6,515 nucleotides of DNA from the NCBI GenBank assembly GCA_039180865.1, contig JBCDCZ010000257.1:1-6515 (forward strand), given 5' to 3'. The translations under genes and the position numbers were made by a program. Source of the DNA: JBCDCU01 sp039180865 (GTDB lineage Bacteria; Pseudomonadota; Alphaproteobacteria; Rhizobiales; JACESI01). Shown piece by piece: positions 1 to 5,875 of this stretch; positions within the stretch are counted from its first letter, which is position 1; the number at the start of each line of letters is the position of its first letter. Under the pieces are notes generated by a model. The model worked only from the letters and a program-made list of their open reading frames with translations, did not search any database and had not been told where the DNA came from.

Positions 1-288
1 AAGTCTTCGGGATCACGGAAATTTGCCCGCTTTTACGGACTGTCGTTGCGCCCGTCAAGCCGCAGTCGGCACTTTAGCGCTGTCACTGTGGCGATAATCT
101 GCTAAGTAGGGAATCATGAAGAGCGCAGACGACCATAAATGTGCGATTCTGTGGCATGGGTGCCTGCCCCATTGGGCTCTCCCTCCTCTTACGATCCGAC
201 CGGTTCCGCCTACAATGGTCCCGGTTGACGTGCCGGAAGTTCGTATTTGAGACCGTAATACGGGGCGTGCTGGAACATTGACGCAAGA
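1..288. other. Non-coding lead-in upstream of the DUF3108 gene
   Basis: No reading frame here resembles a known protein. The three + frames hit stops within the first ~110 bases without a recognisable C-terminus of an upstream gene. TTGACG at 225-230 could be a -35 element for the downstream gene, but no good -10 lies 16-18 bases beyond it. TACAAT at 211-216 with TTACGA at 189-194 (16-base spacer) is an alternative, also weak. On the - strand an AGGAGG (187-182) precedes a 29-codon ORF (172-83), treated as a finding because nothing else supports it. Confidence 0.6.
253..263. promoter_or_regulatory. 11-bp palindrome just upstream of the DUF3108 start
   Basis: CCGTA-A-TACGG is a perfect 5+1+5 palindrome ending 25 bases before the GTG at 289. 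Its position suits an operator or a small hairpin in the leader. It could equally be chance, since only 10 bases are constrained. No second copy was noticed in the window. Confidence 0.2.
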
Positions 289-1182
289 GTGACGATTGAA
301 GTGAAGAGTCTTCGACACCGGAATAGCAAGAGTCGCGTAGCGCTGATCAGCGCAGCGGCCACTTTTGGCGCGCTCTGTCTTGGAACCATTTCGTTAGCAA
401 ACGCCGAAGGACGTCCACCTGGTACCCAGGTGTTCACAAAATACGGGATTTCAATAGCCGGTATTCCAGTTGGAAATGCACGGGTTACGACCCGTTTCAA
501 CGGAAGCTCTTATTCGATTGTCGCAAACGGCAGGACAGCGGGAGTCAGCAGACTGGTTTCCGATGGCAAAGGGACGCTTACAACATCGGGTAAGATTCGA
601 CGTGGACGCGTACTTCCGTCAAATTTTGCGATGGATACCGTTGACGACAAACTCGTCACACATGTCCGCATGGGCATGACTAATCAGAACATTGTCAAAC
701 TCGTTGCCGTTCCACCCCTTGCAAAGCGGCCGGACCGGATCCCCGTGGGGCGCCAACACTACCGCAACATTCTTGATCCGCTTTCCGCTTTTATGGTGCC
801 GCTTGATACGGATGGCCGGATTGTTCCGACGCAGGCTTGTGACCGGCGTATTCCGGTCTTTGATGGCTGGCAGCGCTTTGATGTGCAATTGAGTTTCAAG
901 GAAAAAAAGAACGTCAGACTTGGCGGGAATGACGGCTATTCAGGCCCCGTGGTGATTTGTAAGGCGCGATATATCCCAGTCGCGGGTCATCGTCCGACCC
1001 GCCGTACCACCGTTTATCTCGCGAATAACAAGAACATGGAAATGTGGCTTGCTCCGGTCGAAGGTGTGCCGGTTCTGGTTCCCGTTCATATAAAAATCGG
1101 AACTATGGTGGGACCGCTTACGCTTTCAACGCGCATTTTTACAGCCGAGGCAGGCGACACGAAACGCGCATCTGCGAATTGA
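289..1182 (+). CDS. DUF3108 domain-containing exported protein
   Basis: A 297-residue protein of unknown function. The N-terminus has basic residues (R/K/H, ~6-16), a hydrophobic stretch (~17-36) and an Ala-Asn-Ala end at 37-39, which is a typical Sec signal peptide with cleavage after residue 39, so the mature protein should be periplasmic. C30 is not in a lipobox. The mature part (~45-285) alternates short beta-prone segments and matches my recollection of DUF3108 proteins in Hyphomicrobiales, including two cysteines (C184, C224) that could form a disulphide. No catalytic motif is visible. The start is GTG 289; an in-frame stop at 256-258 excludes longer forms. GTG 301 (codon 5) is an alternative that keeps the signal peptide. 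Neither has a strong Shine-Dalgarno; AAGAG at 285-289 would fit the second. The gene is separated from the helicase by 651 bases, so it is probably a separate transcript. Confident in gene and family, not in role. Confidence 0.88.
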   Translation: MTIEVKSLRHRNSKSRVALISAAATFGALCLGTISLANAEGRPPGTQVFTKYGISIAGIPVGNARVTTRFNGSSYSIVANGRTAGVSRLVSDGKGTLTTSGKIRRGRVLPSNFAMDTVDDKLVTHVRMGMTNQNIVKLVAVPPLAKRPDRIPVGRQHYRNILDPLSAFMVPLDTDGRIVPTQACDRRIPVFDGWQRFDVQLSFKEKKNVRLGGNDGYSGPVVICKARYIPVAGHRPTRRTTVYLANNKNMEMWLAPVEGVPVLVPVHIKIGTMVGPLTLSTRIFTAEAGDTKRASAN

Positions 1183-1455
1183 TCGCGAAGGCCGACGCCG
1201 CCCCCGCTTCCCGTTTTGCCCGTTTTTGCTTTGAGCGTCATTTATTGACCGCCCGCGCCATTGATGTGCGATATCACGGTGGTGAACAAATCATGAAAAC
1301 CTCCCAGGTCCTGATTCGCACATGCTTTGTTCAGGTTACGGTCGCTATCCTAAGTTTTTTTAAAAAATACGGCCCTATGGGATTTACGTTTGATTAAGCC
1401 AATTGACACGTTTTGGGGCACTGTCTTCGTTCGAGTTAACCTTTTTGCGATGAGC

Positions 1456-1480
1456 TGTGGATTTCAAGAGGTTTTCCACA
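1456..1480. promoter_or_regulatory. Pair of inverted DnaA-box-like sites
   Basis: TTTTCCACA (1472-1480, + strand) matches the DnaA box TTATCCACA at 8 of 9 positions. TGTGGATTT (1456-1464) reads AAATCCACA on the - strand, 7 of 9. They face each other across 7 bases and share the arms TGTGGA/TCCACA, and lie at the edge of the AT-rich block. DnaA boxes can mark an origin or DnaA-controlled promoter. Only two imperfect boxes are seen and the neighbouring genes are not those I expect at an alphaproteobacterial oriC (hemE region), so an origin is unlikely. Confidence 0.25.
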
Positions 1481-1483
1481 AGC

Positions 1484-1508
1484 AGAAAGCTACATATAGT
1501 GGCTTTCT
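1484..1508. repeat. 25-base inverted repeat (10-bp stem)
   Basis: AGAAAGC (1484-1490) is the exact reverse complement of GCTTTCT (1502-1508). The stem continues inward with a T-G wobble, A-T and C-G to an ATATA loop (1494-1498). As RNA this is a 10-bp hairpin; as DNA a near-perfect 25-base palindrome that could bind a dimeric regulator. No T-run follows, so it is not an obvious terminator. It sits 12 bases before a CTATAT -10-like hexamer (1520-1525). Confidence 0.5.
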
Positions 1509-1533
1509 AGATAAATTGACTATATATTCCGAA

Positions 1534-1582
1534 GAACAAAAATGGAACTCATTCTGATTAGTGATTCGGACGCTTTTTGTTC
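1534..1582. repeat. 9-bp inverted repeat, 31-base spacer
   Basis: GAACAAAAA (1534-1542) is the exact reverse complement of TTTTTGTTC (1574-1582). The arms are A/T-rich and the 31-base spacer makes a stable RNA hairpin less certain. It could be a looped regulator site or chance in an AT-rich stretch. Confidence 0.35.
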
Positions 1583-1657
1583 CAGTTTTGTTTTTGAGAT
1601 TAATGTTTCTCGTTGATAAATGTTTTTTAGGCTTTACTTCTGTAAAATATTTATTCC

Positions 1658-1701
1658 TTCGCTGCTCCAGTTTGGGTCAACAGCGAATATCGATTGTTCG
1701 C
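1658..1701 (+). repeat. Inverted repeat with two alternative pairings
   Basis: TTCGCTG (1658-1664) pairs exactly with CAGCGAA (1681-1687). The same right arm can instead pair, through GCGAA (1683-1687), with TTCGC (1697-1701). The two helices exclude each other. This is a three-segment arrangement of the kind found in switching leaders, but the arms are short and no ligand-binding core is recognisable. Confidence 0.3.
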
Positions 1702-1743
1702 AACTGCCTTTGGGGTTGATCTTTGTGCTTCCATGCCGGAAAG

Positions 1744-1810
1744 GTGAAGGGGTCGGCTTCACACTCCGACGCGGGGAATGGCCGAGTATTTGCCTGACTT
1801 CCGCGTCGGG
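1744..1810 (+). promoter_or_regulatory. Competing hairpins immediately upstream of the helicase start
   Basis: Three helices can form. A: GTGAAG (1744-1749) with CTTCAC (1757-1762), 7-base loop. B: GTCGG (1752-1756) with CCGAC (1766-1770), 9-base loop. C: CCGACGCGG (1766-1774) with CCGCGTCGG (1801-1809), nine Watson-Crick pairs plus flanking G-U pairs. B shares bases with both A and C, so B excludes them while A and C can coexist. C ends 24 bases before the ATG and just before the only SD-like bases (AGGTG, 1816-1820). The arrangement fits a translational or attenuation switch. No ligand class is recognised, and function is inference. Confidence 0.4.
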
Positions 1811-1833
1811 ATATTAGGTGCAGTTCCGGAACA

Positions 1834-4800
1834 ATGAGTCTTCGCCTTCAAGACACTGCCACGCGGCAAGCCACCGGCTCTTCGGGTGAAGTCGTCAAGG
1901 CCGCTTCTTCCCGTGGCGTTACCGGGGTTCTTGGCCCTACCAACACAGGAAAAACTCACCTCGCAATCGAGCGCATGGTCAGCCATGAAACGGGCATGAT
2001 CGGTCTGCCACTTCGGCTCCTGGCGCGAGAGGTCTATGGCAAGGTCGTCGCCAAAGTGGGCGAGGATCATGTCGCGCTTGTCACGGGTGAAGAAAAGATC
2101 ACACCTGACAATCCCCGGTTCTGGGTCTGTACCGTCGAGGCGATGCCAAGTGAGATCCCCGTTGATTTTCTGGCGATCGATGAAGTGCAGATGGCTCATT
2201 CGCTGGAACGCGGGCACATCTTTACGGACAGGGTTTTGAATTGGCGCGGAACCCACGAAACCTTGCTGCTTGGTGCGCTCACGGCCCGTTCGGTTCTTGA
2301 AGAGCTTGTGCCGGGCATCAACGTCGTGGTGCGGCCACGCTTGTCGGAATTGCAATATGCGGGTTCCAAAAAGGTTTCGCGTTTGCCGCGGCGGTCAGCC
2401 ATCGTCGCGTTTTCTGCTCAAGATGTTTATGCGCTCGCCGAGCTCGTGCGCCGCCAGAAAGGTGGTGCGGCGGTTGTGCTGGGGTCGCTGAGTCCACGTA
2501 CTCGCAATGCTCAGGTCGAGATCTACCAGAACGGCGATGTTGACTACCTTGTTGCGACGGACGCGATTGGTATGGGGCTCAACCTCGACGTTGATCATGT
2601 TGCGCTTGCCTCAATCAGGAAATTCGACGGGTTCCAATACCGGGAACTGACGCCTGCCGAACTTGGCCAGATCGTCGGCCGTGCCGGGCGGTACACCCGC
2701 AATGGTACGTTCGGTGTCACATCCCGTGTCGAAGCGTTTGATAGCCAACTCGCCGAACGGTTGGAAAGCCATCAGTTTGAAGCGCTTAAAGTCTTCCAAT
2801 GGCGGACCGCTGATCTTGATTTTGCAAGCTTACGAGCATTGCGGGAGAGCCTGGATGCTGCGCCACGCTCGCCGCTGCTTGTTAAAGCGCCGGTTGGTGA
2901 GGATATTCTCACGCTTGAAGCCGCCATGCGTGATGCGGACACGTGCGATATGGCTGCCACGCCTGGCGATATAGAAAGGCTTTGGGATGTCTGTTGCATG
3001 CCGGATTACCGCAAAATTGCTCCAGCGGAGCATTGTGAGCTGGTGCTCACGGTCTATCGGCATCTGCAACGCCATGGCGAGGTGAAAGAAGACTGGCTTG
3101 CGAGCCAGATTGCCTATGCGGACCGGGTTGATGGGGATATTGACACAATATCGAACCGGCTCGCGCATATAAGGACGTGGACCTACCTTGCAAATCGCGC
3201 AGACTGGGTCAGTAATGCTGCCGAGTGGCGAATTCAGACCCGCGACGTTGAAGACAGGCTGTCGGATGCTCTGCACGACCGCCTGATACAAAGGTTTGTC
3301 GACCGGCGAACCAGTGTTTTGATGAGGAAACTGAGAGAAAGCGCAATGCTTGAAGCGGAAATCACCAAAGACGGCGATGTCATTGTCGAGGGTGAGAATA
3401 TCGGAATGCTGGAGGGATTGCGCTTCAAACCGTTGAGCGATGCCAATTCCGCTTCTGAGGCAAAAGCCGTTCGCTCCACGGCGCAGAAAGTTTTGTCATC
3501 CGAGATTGAAAAGCGCTCTCATCGTATCGCAGCTGCACCCAATGAGGCATTCGTGCTGTCGTCGGACGGGACTTTGCGTTGGCTCGGTGCGGTCGTCGCA
3601 CGGGTCACCGCAGGTGAGGATTTTCTCGCGCCGGGTCTCGTTATTCTGGCGGATGACCATCTTCAGGGAGCGGAACGGGAGCGTGTCGAGACGCGTTTAA
3701 AACTTTGGATAGAAACGCATCTTGGAACGGTTCTCCAACCACTGATGGAGTTGCGCAAGGCCGAAGACCTGTCAGGTCTTGCACGCGGATTAGCTTTCCG
3801 CCTTGTCGAAAGTCTTGGTGTCATTGACCGGCGCGATGTCGCAGATGATGTCAAGAATCTGGATCAGGATGCGCGCGCCTCTTTGCGAAAATTCGGTGTC
3901 CGTTTTGGCGCTTACCACATTTTCATTCCCGCTCTTCTCAAACCGGCACCGGCCGGCCTTGTCGCCCTTCTTTGGGGCCTTAAGCAAGACAAGCTCGATA
4001 ATAAAGGGATTGGTGAAATTCCGGCCCTTTCAGCAGCGGGACGAACATCTATCGAAGCCGATCCCGAAATACCGGTTGAACTTTACCTGGTGACCGGATT
4101 TCGGGTGGCCGGGAATCGCGCCGTTCGCGTCGATATTCTCGAGCGGCTTGCCGATCTGATCCGTCCATTGATTTCATGGAAGCCAAGTGAAGCTGAACCA
4201 ACGCCACCCGATGGAGCGCTCAATGAGTTCGGATTCACTGTGACGGTTGCCATGACATCCTTGCTTGGATGTTCCGGTGTTGATTTCAGCTCGGTTCTAA
4301 AATCCCTCGGTTACCGCGTTGAACGGCGTAAGCTTCCGCCAGAAATCAAAGAAACAGTTTCTCCGGAACCTTCGGATGAAACGGTTGCTTCACTGGACAA
4401 CACAGAAAGTGCTGGGCAAGTTGAAGCCGATGGTCCTTTGCCCCCACAAGATCCAGAGAAAACTGACGCTGATCTTGAACACCAAAGCGAAGCCAGAGTT
4501 GAAACTGTAAGTGCGGATTCAGGGATTGCACTTGATGATGGCGCAGGAACGGATCAGACCAATCGCGTGAATGACGAAGTCCAGGCTGAGAATGTGGCTG
4601 TTGCCGAAGCGGGTTCAGAGCAAGAGGTCGAAGAGCGTTTCCTGGAGATATGGCGGCCTCAGCCAGTCAATCGTGGAAACAGGCAGCGTGACCACCGTCA
4701 AAAGGACGGGAAAGGGCGGCGCGCCCACGGCGGAAAAGGTGCCCACAATGGTCAGTCACGAAGACATGACGGACAATCCGGGGCCGACGGCGACGCAGCT

Positions 4801-4977
4801 GATAAGGGCGGAAAGGGCGGTGATAAGGCGCATAAGGATGTTTTCCGCGGTAAGAACCAAATGAAAGGGAAAAAGCCAAAGGACGGGAAAGGCAACAGGG
4901 AGAAGGAACGCGCGCCCGATCCCAATTCACCGTTTGCGAAACTGGCGGCACTCAAAGCCGGACTTGAGAAAAAGTAA
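1834..4977 (+). CDS. SUPV3L1/Suv3-like superfamily 2 ATP-dependent helicase
   Basis: A 1047-residue DExH-type helicase of the Suv3 family, which in mitochondria unwinds RNA for degradation; the bacterial role is less clear. Visible motifs: Walker A GPTNTGKT (34-41), Walker B DEVQ (116-119), GALTA (147-151, the SAT position), motif V ATDAIGMGLNL (241-251) and motif VI QIVGRAGR (279-286). RecA-like domains span ~25-300, followed by a helical/winged-helix region to ~500 and a core ending near 826. Residues ~827-939 are Glu/Asp/Ser-rich and probably disordered. 940-1025 is a Lys/Arg/Gly/His-rich low-complexity tail, closing with SPFAKLAALK near 1032-1041. The core is complete; the tail makes it longer than mitochondrial Suv3. 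ATG 1834 is secure: an in-frame stop lies at 1795-1797 and no other start codon precedes the Walker motif. The SD is poor (AGGTG 1816-1820, 13 bases away), which fits regulated translation. The S4 gene follows after 18 bases. I recall the name mgpS for rhizobial relatives but do not assign it. Confidence 0.95.
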   Translation: MSLRLQDTATRQATGSSGEVVKAASSRGVTGVLGPTNTGKTHLAIERMVSHETGMIGLPLRLLAREVYGKVVAKVGEDHVALVTGEEKITPDNPRFWVCTVEAMPSEIPVDFLAIDEVQMAHSLERGHIFTDRVLNWRGTHETLLLGALTARSVLEELVPGINVVVRPRLSELQYAGSKKVSRLPRRSAIVAFSAQDVYALAELVRRQKGGAAVVLGSLSPRTRNAQVEIYQNGDVDYLVATDAIGMGLNLDVDHVALASIRKFDGFQYRELTPAELGQIVGRAGRYTRNGTFGVTSRVEAFDSQLAERLESHQFEALKVFQWRTADLDFASLRALRESLDAAPRSPLLVKAPVGEDILTLEAAMRDADTCDMAATPGDIERLWDVCCMPDYRKIAPAEHCELVLTVYRHLQRHGEVKEDWLASQIAYADRVDGDIDTISNRLAHIRTWTYLANRADWVSNAAEWRIQTRDVEDRLSDALHDRLIQRFVDRRTSVLMRKLRESAMLEAEITKDGDVIVEGENIGMLEGLRFKPLSDANSASEAKAVRSTAQKVLSSEIEKRSHRIAAAPNEAFVLSSDGTLRWLGAVVARVTAGEDFLAPGLVILADDHLQGAERERVETRLKLWIETHLGTVLQPLMELRKAEDLSGLARGLAFRLVESLGVIDRRDVADDVKNLDQDARASLRKFGVRFGAYHIFIPALLKPAPAGLVALLWGLKQDKLDNKGIGEIPALSAAGRTSIEADPEIPVELYLVTGFRVAGNRAVRVDILERLADLIRPLISWKPSEAEPTPPDGALNEFGFTVTVAMTSLLGCSGVDFSSVLKSLGYRVERRKLPPEIKETVSPEPSDETVASLDNTESAGQVEADGPLPPQDPEKTDADLEHQSEARVETVSADSGIALDDGAGTDQTNRVNDEVQAENVAVAEAGSEQEVEERFLEIWRPQPVNRGNRQRDHRQKDGKGRRAHGGKGAHNGQSRRHDGQSGADGDAADKGGKGGDKAHKDVFRGKNQMKGKKPKDGKGNREKERAPDPNSPFAKLAALKAGLEKK

Positions 4978-4995
4978 GGCTGTGAAGGTGTATCC

Positions 4996-5409
4996 GTGAG
5001 CGAAGCCCGGCCGGAGCGTCTCAGGATCGATAAATGGCTCTGGTTTGCGCGGGTCGTTAAAAGCAGGACGCTTGCCGCAAAGCTGGTTCAAGATGGCAAG
5101 GTACGGATCAACCGCGAGAAAGTGGCGAGCGCCAGCCGTACAATCAAGATTGGCGATGTCCTCACGATCGCCGTTCACAACAAGATCCGCATTCTGAAAG
5201 TTCAAGCGATTGGTTCGCGCAGAGGGCCTGCCTCCGAAGCCGCGCTTCTTTACGACGATCTGTCGCCGCCGCCTCTGGCGACTGCTCTCCAAAAGATGTC
5301 TGATGCGCGACCGCCGGCCCCGGAAAAGCGGCCGGACAAACGAGCGCGCCGTGAGTTGAGCCGATTAAAGGGCCGCTTTAACAGTCTCTCCGATAACACT
5401 GAAAAATGA
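4996..5409 (+). CDS. Hsp15-like S4 domain RNA-binding protein
   Basis: A 137-residue basic protein, close in size to E. coli Hsp15 (HslR, 133). The S4 domain covers ~8-68 with the family signature RLRIDKWLWFARVVKSR at 8-24 and a G-K-V-R-I-N turn at 34-39. The C-terminal ~27 residues are strongly basic (PDKRARRELSRLKGR), as in Hsp15. Hsp15 binds free 50S subunits carrying a peptidyl-tRNA and helps recycle them; a similar role is inferred from homology. The start is GTG 4996, preceded by GAAGG (4984-4988) at 7 bases. Only 18 bases separate it from the helicase stop, so the two are very likely one operon linking RNA unwinding with ribosome binding. The stop codon overlaps a 7-bp inverted repeat. 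The family is clear; equivalence to hslR is likely but unproven. Confidence 0.92.
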   Translation: MSEARPERLRIDKWLWFARVVKSRTLAAKLVQDGKVRINREKVASASRTIKIGDVLTIAVHNKIRILKVQAIGSRRGPASEAALLYDDLSPPPLATALQKMSDARPPAPEKRPDKRARRELSRLKGRFNSLSDNTEK

Positions 5410-5427
5410 ATCCCCTGCTTGGGATTC
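5408..5427. repeat. 7-bp perfect inverted repeat overlapping the S4 stop codon
   Basis: GAATCCC (5408-5414) and GGGATTC (5421-5427) form a seven-pair stem with a six-base loop, starting inside the TGA. No T-run follows, so it is at best a weak terminator or an mRNA 3' end stabiliser between the S4 gene and fdxA. Each arm carries one GANTC, the recognition sequence of the alphaproteobacterial methylase CcrM. Confidence 0.4.
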
Positions 5428-5444
5428 CTGCGGCATGAAACGCT

Positions 5445-5473
5445 CTTGAGTTAGAAGCAAAAAAACGATAATT
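5445..5473 (+). promoter_or_regulatory. Candidate fdxA promoter
   Basis: TTGAGT (5446-5451, preceded by C) and ATAATT (5468-5473) are separated by 16 bases and lie 27 bases upstream of the fdxA start. The match is moderate. It would let fdxA be transcribed independently of the helicase-S4 pair, consistent with the 90-base gap. Confidence 0.3.
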
Positions 5474-5488
5474 GCGGCAGGCTAAATC

Positions 5489-5493
5489 AGGAG
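5489..5493 (+). promoter_or_regulatory. Ribosome binding site of fdxA
   Basis: AGGAG with a six-base spacer to the ATG at 5500. It is the best-placed Shine-Dalgarno in the window and fixes the fdxA start. Confidence 0.8.
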
Positions 5494-5499
5494 AGCGCG

Positions 5500-5838
5500 A
5501 TGACATATGTCGTAACTGACAATTGCATTAAGTGTAAGTATACCGACTGCGTAGAAGTTTGCCCCGTAGACTGCTTCTATGAGGGTGAAAACATGCTCGT
5601 CATTCATCCTGACGAATGCATTGACTGTGGCGTTTGTGAACCGGAATGTCCGGCTGAAGCGATAAAACCTGACACGGAACCCGGTCTCGAGAAGTGGCTT
5701 CGCATTAATTCCGACTATTCCGAGAAGTGGCCGAACCTAACGATTAAGAAAGACCAATTGCCGGAAGCCGAAGAATTTGACGGCAAGAGCGGTAAATTCG
5801 AGGAGCATTTTTCCGAAAAACCGGGTGAGGGTGACTAA
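5500..5838 (+). CDS. fdxA: 7Fe ferredoxin FdxA ([3Fe-4S][4Fe-4S])
   Basis: A 112-residue soluble ferredoxin of the Azotobacter FdI type, a low-potential electron carrier in the cytoplasm. Cysteines at 9, 12, 17, 21, 25, 40, 43, 46 and 50 match FdI with a one-residue offset for the initiator Met. By that homology C9, C17 and C50 hold the [3Fe-4S] cluster, C21, C40, C43 and C46 hold the [4Fe-4S] cluster, and C25 is the free cysteine near it. The second motif CxxCxxCxxxCP is intact (40-51). The C-terminal ~60 residues, including WLRINSDYSEKWPNLT (65-80), are the usual FdxA extension with an acidic end. The start at ATG 5500 is supported by a good SD. Redox partners are not shown by the neighbours. 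No fixation or nitrogenase genes are present, so this is probably the housekeeping copy. Confidence 0.97.
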   Translation: MTYVVTDNCIKCKYTDCVEVCPVDCFYEGENMLVIHPDECIDCGVCEPECPAEAIKPDTEPGLEKWLRINSDYSEKWPNLTIKKDQLPEAEEFDGKSGKFEEHFSEKPGEGD

Positions 5839-5875
5839 AGTCTACCTCCTATTCGGAAAAAAGACGGACAGCAGA

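Larger units (their letters stand above)
1183..1833. other. Long structured intergenic region / helicase leader
   Basis: There are 651 bases between the DUF3108 stop and the helicase start, with no convincing gene. The first ~150 bases are GC-rich, 1340-1680 is markedly AT-rich (59 G/C in 1501-1680), and 1740-1810 is GC-rich again. A 12-bp T6A6 palindrome lies at 1356-1367. Several inverted repeats are listed separately. TTGACA at 1403-1408 is a perfect -35 match but has no good -10 at 16-18 bases. CTATAT at 1520-1525 is a good rhizobial-type -10 without a clear -35. The transcription start of the helicase is therefore unassigned. No canonical GC-hairpin plus T-run terminator for the DUF3108 gene was found. 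Confidence 0.7.

Noticed and set aside
1183..1260. Rho-independent terminator for the DUF3108 gene
   Set aside because: GC-rich bases and short T-runs are present (CCCGTTTT, CCCGTTTTT), but no stable stem directly precedes a T-run.
1044..1397. 117-codon + strand frame running out of the DUF3108 gene
   Set aside because: Its first ~45 codons are out of frame within a confident gene. The last part (ATG 1293, 34 codons, hydrophobic) has only a weak GGTGG-type SD and no similarity I recognise.
1440..1680. Chromosomal or plasmid replication origin
   Set aside because: Only two imperfect DnaA-like boxes, no iterons, no repABC, dnaA or hemE nearby. The AT-rich block alone is not enough.
1620..1817. 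65-codon + strand frame in the helicase leader
   Set aside because: No SD before ATG 1620, the composition follows the AT-rich background, and it runs through the strong hairpins.
1759..2355. 198-codon open frame on the - strand
   Set aside because: It lies antisense to the well-supported helicase N-terminus, including its Walker motifs, and its product has no recognisable features.
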